Assembly (NCBI RefSeq): GCF_027409185.1
Contig: NC_084475.1
Location: 17,008,130 to 17,072,129, forward strand
Reading direction: 5' to 3'
Source: Cynocephalus volans
Taxonomy: Eukaryota; Chordata; Mammalia; Dermoptera; Cynocephalidae
DNA: 64,000 nucleotides
In this document: positions 1 to 12,149 of the stretch, piece after piece
Position numbering within the stretch: position 1 is the first letter of the stretch
How the letters are laid out: each line of letters opens with the position of its first letter
Made by a program: the position numbers and the translations under genes
The notes under the pieces: model-generated
Told to the model about the DNA's origin: nothing
The model's input: only the letters and a program-made list of their open reading frames with translations
Database searches by the model: none

Positions 1-532
1 CAGCTGGGAAAACTAGACCTTAGGAGTCTATTCCTCTATGCTCTGTTTTTCCAAGAAGACTTTGAATAAAGAAAGGGGCTGAGCTGGAGAAAGGGGTCTG
101 CTCCTCTTTGTCCCCCTTCTTGGTTGAGCCTCAGTTTTTCCTTCTCTAAAATGGGGAGCCCCCACTGCCCTCTTTGAAAGGCTGGTAAAATGTGTGTGCC
201 TAACAGCTTGGCTGGGTGGCTGGGGTCGCCAGTGAGGAAGGCACGCCGGCTGAGCGAGGATTCTGAGGCGGGGAGAGGAGGGGGATCGAGGCGCCCTCCT
301 GTGTCTGGCTCCTAGTTCCTGGTAAGCCCCGCACCCCGAGCTAGGAAGGGCTCAGACAAGGTTTCACCCACCCCAAGACGCCCCACGCTGCCCGCGCCCC
401 AACCAGCCCCAGTCCGGCTCCAACTGCAGCTGCGGAGGTGGCGCCGGAGCTCGGACCCGGGCCGAGCCCGCCTCTGCCGGAGCCGCTGCCGCCCTCCTTG
501 CCCCGGGCCCAGCCGGGCCGGGGCGACACCTA

Positions 533-931
<399 letters not shown>

Positions 932-1739
932 TTAAAAAAATAAATCCTCGCCAAACCCCCCACCCCGCGTCGGGGAGCCAATTCCGGCAAGGTGAAGGCT
1001 GGGCGGGGCGGGGGCGACGCGACGGCCGCCCGCCCACCCGCCAGGCCACGGCGGAGTTGGACCGCGGGGCGGGGCTGGGGTAGGTGTGGTCGCTGTGCCG
1101 GGGGGTCTCGGGGGAAGGGGCGGTGACGCGGCGCTGCGCAGCGCCGGCCACTCGGGAGTGCGCCCCGGCGGGCGCGGGTCTGGGGGCCGTGTGTGCCACT
1201 CCCGCTGCGTGCGGTGTCGGCGCGTGTGCGTGTGTGCACCCTGCACGCGGAGGGGACCTGACTCAAAGCCAAACACGCCCAGGCATTCGCGGCCGCCCGC
1301 CGCCCGAGGGGGCGAACGGGAGCCCCTCTCCCGGCCACCGCGGACCAAGCTGGGTTCCCGCTGCCTCCGGCCTGTCCTCAGCCAACCTCTGGGGACCCCC
1401 AAGCTCTGGGACGTTTAGGACCGGCGTCGTCTCCCTGCTCGCCTACCGCTCCAGCTGTCCGAACTTGAGCACACTTCCAACATCGGGCGCCAGAGGCCTT
1501 CGACCCCTTTCTTCCAGCCAACGTCCCCTCCCTCTCGGTGCACGCACTCGACGGTGGCGGAAAGAAGCCCCTGGGTGGCTTATTAATGACACGGGCAGGC
1601 TAGAACCAGGCGCTGCCCTAAATTCTGGCCCTGTGGTGACGAAGAAAAGTCCGAAGAAGAGGCAGCTGGGGTTCAAGAAGTCTTGAGGAAGGTCCAGGCT
1701 GCTGGTGACATCTCAGCCACCACCAAGGTCCCGATTCTT

Positions 1740-1914
1740 TTTTTTTTTTTTTTTTAAAGATGACCGGTAAGGGGATCTTAACCCTTGGCTTGGTGTTATC
1801 AGCACCACGCTCACCCAGTGAGCTAACCGGCCATCCCTATATAGGATCCGAACCCGTGGCCTTGGTGTTATCAACACCACACTCTCCCAAGTGAGCCACG
1901 GGCCGGCCCTCAGC
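1740..1914 (-). mobile_element. CYN SINE, dimeric
   Basis: Dimeric tRNA-derived SINE in minus orientation: poly-T (tail), GGTCATCTTT junction and two tRNA-like halves ending in the ggccggccct head. An 11-bp target-site duplication, tcccgattctt, is perfect at 1729-1739 and 1915-1925. Confidence 0.93.
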
Positions 1915-2249
1915 TCCCGATTCTTGGGGTGGGAAGACAAATTCTTCATCCTGGTGGATCCTGCTCAGGGAGGTGTGAGTGAGATTGCACCAGAGGTGGG
2001 GACAGTCTTGAGAGCCCCAGGGTACCGTCCTGCAAGCAGTTGCTCACCGCCAGGTCCCACTTCTGACTCCCGGTGGAAGCCTGAGGCCAGACAGGGCCTG
2101 TAGTGTCTAAAACAGATGTCGCAGTACATAGGGGGTGTGTCTGGTTCTCCCTGAGGCCCCCTGGTGACCTGCTCAAGACTGGGTGTCCAACTGCCCAAGC
2201 ATTGCCAGGGGTTGGCTCTCCTCTTCAGTTTTGGTTCATGTATTTATTT

Positions 2250-2428
2250 ATTTATTTATTTATTTTTTTTTTTTAAGATGACCGGTAAGGGGATCCTAAC
2301 CCTTGACTTGGTGTGGTCAGCACCACGCTCACCCAGTGAGCGAACCAGCCATCCGTATATGGGACCCGAACCCGGGGCCTTGGTGTTATCAGCACCGCAC
2401 TCTCCCGAGTGAGCCACGGGCCGGCCCT
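2250..2428 (-). mobile_element. CYN SINE, dimeric
   Basis: Same dimeric family, minus orientation. Target-site duplication catgtatttattt lies at about 2237-2249 and 2429-2441. The target was an A/T-rich tract, so the left edge merges with (ttta) repeats. Confidence 0.92.
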
Positions 2429-2900
2429 CATGTATTTATTTTTAAACTCCTATTTCAAGGTAGAGAGCAAGGGCAGCAGGAGGACTTCCCAGGCCAGCCC
2501 CAGCCTGGGCCCTTCCTGGAGCTTGAGGTGCCGGTGACTGACTGGCCCTTTGGGCAGTGCCTCTGACACGCCTCCACTTCAGTTGAGGGAAGGAAAATCT
2601 AATGCCTTTTGGGGGTCTTGGAGCGGGATAGAGGAGAGTGGGTGAGTTTGGGTTCTTACATCACTCTCAGACCCATGCCCAGCACCACCATGGCCAGCTC
2701 CATGCTCCAAACACACTAAACTCCCCTGACAGTTTCTAAAAGCTGGTGCTGTGGCCTCCTAAGGGGCTGCCCAAGAGGTTCCCCTGGGATGTGGAAAGAG
2801 AGTAGGAGCAATCTATTTATTCTCATCTCATCCTTTACAAATTTTATGTATGTCTTACGGTATAGAAATGTATTTTTATAATAGTCCAGTATATATTTAT

Positions 2901-2996
2901 TTTGGTTTTTGGTGGCTGGTCAGTATGGAGATCGGAACACATGACCTTCGTGTTATAAGGCTGTGCTCTAACCAACTGAGCTAACCAGCCAGCCCA
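2901..2996 (-). mobile_element. CYN SINE, monomeric tRNA-Ile type
   Basis: A single tRNA-Ile-like unit in minus orientation (ctaaccaactgagctaacca is the reversed A-box region) with a T-rich tail. Flanked by cagtatata on both sides. Confidence 0.9.
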
Positions 2997-3746
2997 CAGT
3001 ATATAATTTATAAGTGGGTGCATGTATCTGTTTTGTAAGTGTGCACTTAAATTCTGCCTTTTACTGAAGAGAGTGTGTAACCAGTTTGGAGAGGATTGTC
3101 TAGAGGATAAAACTGGTCTCCCTTGTTTTTCTGGCTTCATCATGTAATATTATTCCTCTTCACCTGGTACCTCCACTGTGACATCACTGTTCCACTACCA
3201 TTCAACTTCTAGTTACTCGAGGATGCCCAGCAGCCTGGCAGAGTCTCCTGAGAGCCCATCCTTCTCTGAGCACCTGCAAATTCAGATGCCCTTAACTCCC
3301 TCGAAACTTTCCCTGATGCTTGAAACTCCTAAAGTGCTCAGGAGGTGCCTTTAATAGCTCCTAAGTTACTCTGTTGAAGTCATTTGTTTAATGTGACAGC
3401 ACATTTGTCTAGACAGCGCCTTGATGGCAAGGCCCAGGTCTTAACAAATCTGCATCCTTATAGCTGCTTAGTGCCACCAAGCACACACGTTATTGGAGGT
3501 CCACTTCTCTGAGGTCCATTCACCCTGCCACTGGAGGGGAGAACCTGGGCCCAGTGAGGTTAATCAGTCTTCACAAGGTCGGGCTGCTGACCCCACTAAT
3601 CAGCTTGAGCTTCTTAATCCATCCTCAGCAGGAACCTTGGGACAGACTGGTAGTGGATAGTGAGAGCTGGCCGGGGCCATTTTGGCCCCATTGCCTGTGG
3701 CCTTCTCCTGCAGACTCCGTCTGGGAGGGGATGGGGCAGCTGAGCC

Positions 3747-3820
3747 ATGTGCACCACCCTCTTCCTGCTCAGCACCTTGGCTATGCTCTGGCGCCGCCGA
3801 TTTGCCAATCAAGTCCAACC
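3747..3820 (+). CDS. PRCD: PRCD coding exon 1
   Basis: Residues 1-24 plus two bases of Pro25: membrane segment and RRR motif. Donor is ACC|GTGAGA. The 5'UTR extends to the left by an unknown amount. Confidence 0.96.
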
Positions 3821-6238
3821 GTGAGAAACTGACTGGGCTATGGCTGGGGTGGGGGAGGAACTACCGAGCTGGGCTACAACCAAGCTGAAGATGGGTTGGG
3901 GCTGCATGGACCTCCGGGGTGCTGGGAGGGTATTTGCAAGAAATATCTGAGAGGCTCACTCTCAGAGTAAGGGGAACATAGAGCTTCAAATGTTGCGCTA
4001 GGTTGCAGCCTCCAGTCCCATAGCCCCAATGTAGCTAGGTCGTGTGGAGGAGCAAGGGAGGGGGCTGGGCACTGCTCACAGCTCTTCCTGCCTGCTCTCC
4101 TTCCCACAGAGAGCCCAGCGGAGTGGATGGGGCAGCTGTGGACAGCAGCTCGGACACAGACCTCCAGTCCTCAGGCAGGTAAGGCAGAAGAGTCTGCGGA
4201 GGGGGAGGAAAGTTGCTGCCAGGGAAGCTGTTGCTTCGCAAGCCTGGGGATGCCTCTGTGTGTGTGTGCGTGCGCATGCGCGCGCACTGTGTCCTGGCCC
4301 TCGCCCTAGTCTCCGTGCTCCCTGAGTGCCTGGTCGACATACTGTTTTCTCCAGTTGGGAACGGGAGTCCCCGGCCCCCTCCTCTGGACCAAAGCCACTG
4401 TGCCTCGCTTCTCCGAGTGTGGGGCGGTCCTCAGGGGTACCTCCAGTCGGAAGGCACAGGGGAGTGGAGAGAGGGTTGAGGCAGATGCAGCTCTGGGTTG
4501 CCCTGCTTGCCTTTCCTTGCCCTTCCCTTCCCCCTCGCCCTCTCTCTGTCCCCGCCCGCCTCAGCGGCTCCACTGCCTGACCCTCCAGCAGGATTTGCTG
4601 TCCAGTCCCCAATAGAAGGCGCAGGAGGAGCATGACATCATCATCATCGAGTGCCATTGGCTGGGCAGCCCCTGCGGGCAGGACGCTGTCTCCAGTGGTC
4701 AGAAAGTTAACTCTTTCCTAGGCTGAAGCCATGTGGCCTTTAGGGGGTGAAGTCGTAGGAACTTCCAGACTTTTCTTTCCCTGGGTGACCAGTGTCATGT
4801 GATGATAGGGGATCCTATGCCCAATCAAGCACTGAAAAAAATCAACAAATATTAAGTACCTATGTGTAAGATGTTATGTGCCTATGGACCCCCCTAGTGT
4901 AAGAGGCCTGTCTAAAGCGTAGCTTTCTCACTCCTAGTGAAACAAAGTGTGAGAAAGATCCTATCACGTCCCTGGGTTCCATAGCCCACTAGGAGGAGGG
5001 TGTCTCCACACAGAGTGTACTTAGATGGGGGGTTCAGTCACCATGCATGCCTGTGACCCTCCATGCCTCTTTCGAGGCAGGGAATCTGCCTGCCATATGT
5101 GAAAACTGGCCACTTAGATATATGAAAAGTGGCAACTGAGAGAACTTGAGTCTTTCTCTATGTCTGCTGTCGCCTCAGCCATCCTGCGATTCTCCCAGAT
5201 CCTGATTGTCAGGAGGCTTAATGGGAAAGGCTCCTGGGCATGTATGAGAAACAGAAGCATTTCTGTGATACCGTTCCTTGACTTGCTAGGCTAGAGATCA
5301 TCGTAATAGTGCATGATTAATATTATTAATTAAATGGGTTGATATACATAGAATGACCATCACCGGGCCTCACCCATAGTAGACCCTCAAAATTTGACTG
5401 GACCTCACTATTGAGTTTGAGTCTAGAATTGGACAGCCAGAATTTAAATCCCTTCCTTTACTAGCTCCCTTCTTACTAGCTGAGAGACTTTTGGCAAATT
5501 ATGTAATTATTTCATTTATATGTAAACTAGGGTTAATAACAGAGTGGTTGTAAGGTTTTTGTAAGGAAACGGAGTAACTGCTCAATAAATGCTGGCTGTT
5601 CTCTTGTTATTTTATACTTGATCAGTGCTTTCTTCTTCCCCAGAGGTTTTGCACACATTAACTGACTTGGAAGTCTCAATAACTCCAGCGGGTTGGCAGA
5701 ACATGTGTTTTTTATCTCTTGTTAATAGTTGAAGAAACTGAGGGATAGGGAGATTTAAATGACTTGTTCAAGGTCATCCATCTAATTTGTGGCTGATATG
5801 GAATCTTCAAGGTCCATAACTTCCAGGCAGTCCATCTCTTCTTACATGAAATAGGCCTGGACCTCCTGGTGGGAGATGAAAGGCCAAATCTGGGGGCCAT
5901 CTGGCCAGGCCTGGCCTGGTGTGACAGCCAGAAGGAAGCAGTTGCCTATTAACTCCTTGGGACCCAGTTAACTGGAAAAATTGGTCTGACATTTTGGAAC
6001 CACCAGCTGATGGTGGCTGCCATGGAGTACTGGCTGGCAGTAGGGGTGAAATTTCTGCTGTCCAATTCCAGTCATAAATTTCAATTGATTTCCTATGTGT
6101 TCCTGCCCCTCAATATGTGGGTGAATTGCTAGGTATGGGGGTAGGAGGAAGAGGAGAGCCAGAAACATGGGGTTGTCCCTTTCAGTCCTCTGACTACAGT
6201 GCTTTCTTCTGTTTAGGGAGAAAGAACCTCCGAAGTAA
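3747..6238 (+). CDS. PRCD: Photoreceptor disc component PRCD (three coding exons)
   Basis: Small membrane-anchored protein of rod and cone outer-segment discs; loss causes progressive rod-cone degeneration in dogs and retinitis pigmentosa in people. Coding exons are 3747-3820, 4110-4178 and 6217-6238, all with GT/AG borders and matching phases (74+69+22 nt = 54 codons plus TAA). The protein starts MCTTLFLLSTLAMLWRRRF: Cys2 (the known palmitoylation site), a hydrophobic N-terminal segment at about residues 4-15 and the basic RRR patch are all present, and it ends REKEPPK. Length equals the human protein. Residue 22 is Gln where human has Arg. CYGB lies head-to-head on the left, as in human. 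Expression in retina is inferred from the family. Identity is very sure. Confidence 0.96.
4110..4178 (+). CDS. PRCD: PRCD coding exon 2
   Basis: Completes Pro25 and encodes the acidic/serine-rich middle (EPSGVDGAAVDSSSDTDLQS). Acceptor ttcccacag|A, donor GGCAG|GTAAGG. Confidence 0.96.
4255..4290. repeat. Short TG/GC-alternating microsatellite
   Basis: Alternating tgtgtgtgtgcgtgcgcatgcgcgcg in PRCD intron 2. Confidence 0.7.
5425..5605 (+). repeat. MIR SINE relic
   Basis: Diverged MIR core: agactttgggcaaat-like segment, then the ataa-rich stretch and tgctcaataaatgctggctg 3' end. Lies in PRCD intron 2. Confidence 0.75.
5640..5800 (-). repeat. MIR SINE relic
   Basis: Reversed MIR: gaagaaactgaggga followed by tgacttgttcaaggtcat, the inverse of the MIR core. 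Confidence 0.6.
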
Positions 6239-6294
6239 GACCTCACCTCTGCAGGCGCTCAGCCCCAGGTAGTGGGATCAGCTGGCCCAGGCAG
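6217..6294 (+). CDS. PRCD: PRCD last coding exon with start of 3'UTR
   Basis: Acceptor ctgtttag|G; codes for the C-terminal REKEPPK and stops at TAA 6236-6238. The exon seems to end at a good donor, GGCAG|GTAAGT, at 6294, which implies a further non-coding exon downstream. I recall an extra 3'UTR exon in human PRCD, but could not place it here. Confidence 0.85.
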
Positions 6295-7040
6295 GTAAGT
6301 CAAGGCTGGGAGCCTTGGAGGGCAGAGGGCAGAACTGGGGACAAGGGAGGAAGAAATATGCAAGGCCTGGCCATGAGGGACCATAGCAGGCAGTCTTCAG
6401 GTCTTGTGGTCACTGACGGAGGTTAAGAGTAGGAGGGTGGGTTTGTTCATTCATCTCCCACCTTAAGCCTGCTATGTTCCAGGCCAAGGGACAAGGATTA
6501 GTTTGAAGAGAAGCAGATGTGGTCTTGATTGCATTTTCTAGACTTTGGCATGAGGTGGTCATGCTGGGGTACTGAGGGCATTGCTAGAAGACTTCTAAGA
6601 GAGGTGGTGCTCTGGAATGTCTGCCCTAAAATAAAAGTCCTGTCTCTGGGCATGGGAGAAAGTACCAATCTGTTTTGGTTTCCATTTCAGCTCAAGTCCT
6701 GGTTTCTCCTCTAGCCCAGAAGGATGCCATGGGGGCAGAAGCAGCAGCAAGGGGGAGAATGGGAAAAGCAACAACTGAGAAGGGAGACTCCTCCCTTTCA
6801 GCCCCTGGACCTGCCAGTCTTCACTTCCCACCAGGCCCTTGCTGTGGGGCTCCTGTGCAGGGCCTGGCTGGGGCTGGCAGGAAGAGCAGAACATTCCTGA
6901 GGATGCTCTGAGGGACTATTGGGCCCAAGAAGGCCCAGAGAGAGAGACTCACTGAGGTCCACCAGGCTAACTTGGGGCAGCCCAGCAGCCCAGGCAAGAG
7001 GCAGAAACAAGCAGGGAGCGAGGAAACTACAGAAACAAGA
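6295..7040. other. Gene-free stretch downstream of PRCD
   Basis: No coding exon recognised. It may hold the last, non-coding PRCD exon: there is a usable acceptor (ccatttcag) at about 6690. Nothing else stands out. Confidence 0.4.
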
Positions 7041-7044
7041 GACA

Positions 7045-7215
7045 GCTGATAGCTCACATCTACTAATCGAGGACTTCCATTCATTCTCTTATTTAATCCT
7101 CACAATAACCCACAGAGACTGGTAATATTACTATCCAAATTTTATAAGTGAGGAAACACGTAGAGAGGTTAAATAATTTGCCCAACATCACCTGGCTAAT
7201 AAGTGGGTGATCCAA
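7045..7215 (-). repeat. MIR SINE relic
   Basis: Well kept reversed MIR: tatttaatcctcacaataac, then gaggaaacacgtagagaggt and a ttgcccaacatcacctggct core. Confidence 0.85.
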
Positions 7216-7219
7216 GGCT

Positions 7220-9190
7220 CACATGGAGGCTGCAGAGCCCCAGTTCTGAGCTACCGTGGTACACAGCCTCCCAGCAATGTGATGGTTCGCAGCTGCTTGC
7301 CAGAGAGGGGGCTTCACTGGGCTGTCAGCTTAGGGGCTGTTCCGTTAAACTTCGGCTTGTGGTCCAGGGCTGTGCTGGTGTAAGTTTGCCATGGTGGCAC
7401 TCACTTCCTGTGGTATTTGCCTCTCCCCAGTCCCCAGAGCTCACCCCGTCACTGGCTGCTCTGCTGAAATTATCAATAAGAAATGCCAGTTGTCTCTGTG
7501 ACATGTCTGCCAACAGCTTGTCCTCTGAATGTGTTGTGTGTGCATGTGTGTGTGTTCATGTGCGTGTATGTGTGTGTTCCAAATGGACAGTAGCATGTGG
7601 GAAGGGAGAAAGCATGACTCTTGTTTTTGTCAGTCTGCTGACTGCTCAGTAATGGGGCGGCCTCCTTTGTCCCCAGCTGCTCTGCCATCTCTCTCTTTAT
7701 GATCCTGCCTGATCCTGAGCAGTGATAAAAGCAGATTTCCGCTTCTGCTCCCAAGATCCAGGCGCAGACCCTGCAGGCAGCTGCTCCCAACTGTCTCACA
7801 GCCATTAATGTTCAAAAGCCCCCCCCCCAACGCCCCCACGCACACTCATCTCTCTTCCCCATCCAGCCCCCCACTGCTGGCCCAGCGGCAATGTCTCTGC
7901 CTGGCTGGTCCCTGCCCTTGACTTTCAGGCAGCAGAAGACAGAGGAATTCTCTAGAGAGCAGCATGTCAGCCAAGCTCCACATCTGAAGGGAGGAAGGAA
8001 AAGGGTGAGAGATGCAGCAGATGAGAGGGAACCCACTCAGAAGCCACGGGGGAGGAGGCCACATGCTGCTGGGGAGGGGCTCCTGCTACTGCAGGAGACT
8101 GGCTGCGGTGTGTGCGAAGGCAGTTCTGTGGGAGCTTCTCAAAGTAGGGCAGGGAGGAGGCAGGGGGAAGGTCGCACGAGGGGAAGGAGCCTGTCAGAAC
8201 CAGAGTGCCCACCTGACCCAGGCCAGGAGTCCATGACCACCTGTCTTAGCTCCTGTCAGCTTGTCTTTCTCCTGGGATGCGTCAGCCTTCCTGGTGACAG
8301 GACTGTCAGGCTGAGGGCCAGAGGGTACTGTTCCCGAGCCCCAGTCTGTGTTCCTTGATCCTATCTTTGCATTCATTCTCTAATCTATTTGCCATGTTCC
8401 TATCACCTCATCCTTGCTGCCACACTGCCCATCTCCTTCCACTGGTCTAAGGAATTGTCAGGCCAAGGTCAGGGACTGTACCGGGGCTGGCTCACAGCCC
8501 AGACACACTTCCACAGGCAGCACTCCCTTGCAGCTGTTCTAAGAACCTGTGCAGGAGATAGTGGCTCCTCCAGGGATTGTTCCAGATGAAGGACGGGAAA
8601 GAGAGAGGAAGGGGCTGCTGGTGATGGGGGAGTGTGCTGCCTGGGCTTGGGGGTTGCCTGGGCCCTGGCAGCTGGGGTGCCATGTGGGCTGGGAAGGAGG
8701 GGCTCTCTCCCCCAGGGAGCAGGCTGGCTTTGGTGGGAGCAGATTGTGTTTACACCTTCCCCACACACCCAGCCCACGCTCGCCTCTTATTCCCAGGGCC
8801 TCTCCCACCCCTGGGCTCTCTGCGCAATCTGCACATTTGTAGCTCCTGCTGCAGAAAGTTGCCTCCCTCTACCTAGAACTCCTCTACAAAAGGCTCCTGG
8901 GACCCAGGCACCCCTTCCTTGGCCCACTTGCTCCTGTCACAGGGGTTAGTGTAAAGTCTGTGGGGAAGATGGACCTTTAAGTGGGGGAGTCACTTAAATC
9001 TTGACTATGACACGGTCCCCACAGAGGCTGAGTCCTTACCCCTCACATTTCCTTCCAAATGGCCACTGCTTGGAGATGGGAGCAGGAATGTTCAGGGGCT
9101 TGGTGGAGAGGGAGTTAAGGGTAGCTGGAGAGACAGGGCTGAGGTGAGGAGCTGGGTGATTCCTGGTCTAGGGTGCTGGCTACTGTGAAA
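7220..9190. other. Unique sequence without recognised genes
   Basis: GC-moderate, Pu/Py-mixed sequence with a short tg-rich microsatellite near 7535-7580. Several overlapping open frames occur on both strands, none with recognisable protein similarity or supporting splice structure. Confidence 0.5.
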
Positions 9191-9194
9191 TAAC

Positions 9195-9440
9195 AATAAA
9201 GAATCTAAGAGCAAGCAGTTCAGGGTCAGAGTACCATTTGAATCTTGACTCCACGACTACTTCCTACCTCTGTGGCCTTGGGTAGGTTACTAAATGTCTC
9301 TGTGCCTCAGTTTCCTCAGCTATGAGATGGAAATAATAGTAGTACTCATCCCTTACAAGTTGTTGTTGTAAGGGTTAATTAGATAATTCACGTAAAGTGC
9401 TTAGCATGCTTAATGTTCCATATATGCTAGTGTGATTATT
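9195..9440 (+). repeat. MIR SINE relic
   Basis: Near full-length MIR: ccttgggtaggttactaaat, then tctctgtgcctcagtttcct and aagtgcttagcatgc. Confidence 0.88.
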
Positions 9441-10362
9441 TGTGAACTGCAAATTACTGAACAACGGTAAATTCACAACAGCTAGAGTTCCTCATGTCCT
9501 CACCCCATGGTCCTTCCTGCCCTGTCTCTCCATGTCTACAATTGCTGGGTGATGGGCAATTCTGAAACAAACTGGAGGATGGCAGAGGGTAGAATGGCTG
9601 GGCCGGGGGAGAGTACCAAGCAAGCCTGTCCTAGAGAGATCACCCTTGCCTCCATGTGCTCAGAACTCTGTCCCAACCTCTAGCAGCGGTCTTGGCCTGG
9701 AACTGGCTCTGCTTCCCGAATGAATCTCTGTTTCTTGAGAAGACAAGAAGACAGGAGGTGGTTTCCCTGATGCTTTTCCTCCCTCCATCCGAATGCTAAT
9801 CTCTCTGCTGGTGGGAGCCTGAGTGACAGGGAAAAGGCCACTCCGAGCTGCAAGGTGGCCAAGGGCAGCAGCCAGGAGCAGGAAGGTGCTGTTGTCTGCT
9901 ACTTCTGTGACTGAGACTCAGGGTTGCTGCCAGTCTCTCCTGGAGATTGGAACATGACCAGAGAACTAATGAGGTGGCAGGAGTGGGGTAGAGGAGCAAG
10001 GGAAGTAAGCCATAGCAGCTGTCACCCTAGGGTACAGATGCGACTTTGGGGAGTACCTATCTATCCCAAATGCGTGATTGTACATAAGTGTGTGCCAGAC
10101 AGTCCTGGGCAAGGGCATACAGCAGAGGCCCTGGTCTAAGACTAGATGGGCATGGCATAGTGCCCAATCTGAGCAGGCACAGTGTGCCCCACTGGGGTCC
10201 CATGGGTTCCCAGGGCCCCTCTGTGGGGGCCTCAATGTTAAGAAGAAGCCCAATACCTAGCGCTAGAGGAAAATAATTTTTTTTGAGGATCCTTTGTGAG
10301 CCTCAAAAGGAGAACAACAAAGTGGCTTACATGAGGCTTATATCAATATAATGATAATGATA

Positions 10363-10384
10363 CTACTACTACTACTACTACTAA
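10363..10384. repeat. (ACT)n microsatellite
   Basis: Seven tandem ACT units, just before a reversed MIR. Confidence 0.9.
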
Positions 10385-10570
10385 TGGCTAACGTGTATCA
10401 GACACCTACTATGTGCCAGGCATCATGCCAAGTGCTTTATTTATAAGCATTGTCTCATTTATGAGGCAGGGACTGTTGTTATTCTCATTTATCCAATAAG
10501 GAAAGTGAAGTTCACAGAACTCGCTCAAGGTCACTCAGAGCTAGCAGTGAAGCCAGGGCATGTCCCTGGG
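10385..10570 (-). repeat. MIR SINE relic
   Basis: Reversed MIR with ctactatgtgccaggcat at its left end and the gctcaaggtcactcagagct core. Confidence 0.85.
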
Positions 10571-11274
10571 AAATCTGACACCAAAGCTTGGGGTAGGAGG
10601 GACCTAGTCTAGAGTTGGGGGCTGTGAGGAAATTCTAAGCATGAGCTGCCTACAAGGGCACAAGGAATGGGGCTGTGGACCTGCCCTGACCATGCCTTTG
10701 CAGGTAGGCTGGTATGTGCACGGGTTATTTCCACTGCTCTCTTCAGAAACTCATCATTCACAGGAAGGCCAGACTCTGGGCCCGGAAAGGCAAGTCCTTG
10801 CCTGCCAGTTGAGGGGGTGAAGAGCACTGCTCTCTAGGACCCATCAGTGCCCCTCAGGGAGGGAGCAGCGTCCCCTCACAGGGGTGACAGACAGTTGAGG
10901 CTATCACTCACAGTCACTGCCACTGCCACTCTGTTGCCTCCTTCAACCAGGGGCAGGGCCCTAGGGAGAGGAGAGCACGGCAGCCAGCAGCCCAGCTGGA
11001 GAGGAGGGAGCTTGAGGAGGAAGGCTGTTTTTATTTTTTTGCAGGGGGAGGGTGCAGGGCATGAAGACCAAGGAGATGGCTTCAAGAAGGATCCACTGAC
11101 AAGCTGGATACAAGTCCTTGTACCTAAGGACTACAGACCCTCTCTGTGGAATACATGTGCCCCCTAGTGGGGATTAAGACTATAGGGTGGCTGAGAAAAT
11201 TAAAACAACAAAAAAAGATTTACTGATAGACTGAGCCTATGGGCCTAGCTAGGAGGGGCTGGTCCTGTCCCTAT

Positions 11275-11278
<4 letters not shown>

Positions 11279-11358
<80 letters not shown>
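11279..11358. repeat. (CA)40 microsatellite
   Basis: Uninterrupted CA dinucleotide repeat of 80 bp; likely length-polymorphic. Confidence 0.99.
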
Positions 11359-11361
<3 letters not shown>

Positions 11362-11384
11362 ATATGCAGAGGCACAAGCCACTA

Positions 11385-11545
11385 AAGTATTAAAATAATT
11401 TATTCATTTGGTCATTTATTTAATAAGCATGTATTGAGAGGCTACAATGTACAAATACTGTGTTAGGTGTTGGGAGAGATACAGTGATGAAAGAAAGTCC
11501 CTGCCCTGCCAGTTAGTACTACAGGAAGATCCCAGCCTACAAAGT
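11385..11545. repeat. Old L2/MIR-type relic
   Basis: tattgagaggctacaatgta followed by ttaggtgttgggagagatac and gtccctgccctgcca, a pattern typical of old L2-class 3' ends. Exact family not settled. Confidence 0.5.
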
Positions 11546-12149
11546 CTAGTTCTGCCAGCTTGGCCCTGCCTGCTCATGTGACCTTCTTTGAACCTCAGTT
11601 TCCCCACTCAATAAAGATGTTCTGAACCCAGGTAGGTTGGTGCTGAGATGTAAAGGACTAATCACCTCCTCAAGGAAAGAACTGTCCAGTGAAACGAAGG
11701 GGATGTATCAGATGACCTCTGGGGGCTCCACATTTTCCCAATCAAAAGAGACTATGATGGACTACATCTGGAGGTGCTGACGAAGACTCACCCACGTGAC
11801 AAACATTTATGGCGTGCCTGTGTACCAGACACTATGGATACAGAACTGGATTAAGACCTTCTGCCACAGACAACCAGAAAACTGGGCAAAATAAAAGAAA
11901 CAGACACTTGACAACAGGCAGCACACAGGACAGTGACCCCAGGACTGCCTCAGCCTCTGCCTGGAGACAATTCCCTGCCGGTGGCTTGGAGGAAACCCAA
12001 GCAGACTATGGTGGTCTCGTGAAAGGGAGGAGAAAAAATCAGAAGTCAGGACAGTATGCTATTTATAAGGATATACACATAGATTCATGGAATCCAAAAT
12101 CAGATATAACAAAGTTAATTCAATGGAGAAAGAAAGTTTCTTTCAATAG

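Noticed and set aside
1713-1949. Recurrent protein motif (LITPRPRVRI...YRDGRLAHW) in many minus-strand frames
   Set aside because: It is the conceptual translation of the dimeric CYN SINE, repeated at each copy; not a protein family.
9680-11170. Frames of 60-106 codons between PRCD and SNHG16
   Set aside because: No protein recognised, no splice partners, and MIR relics run through the same DNA.
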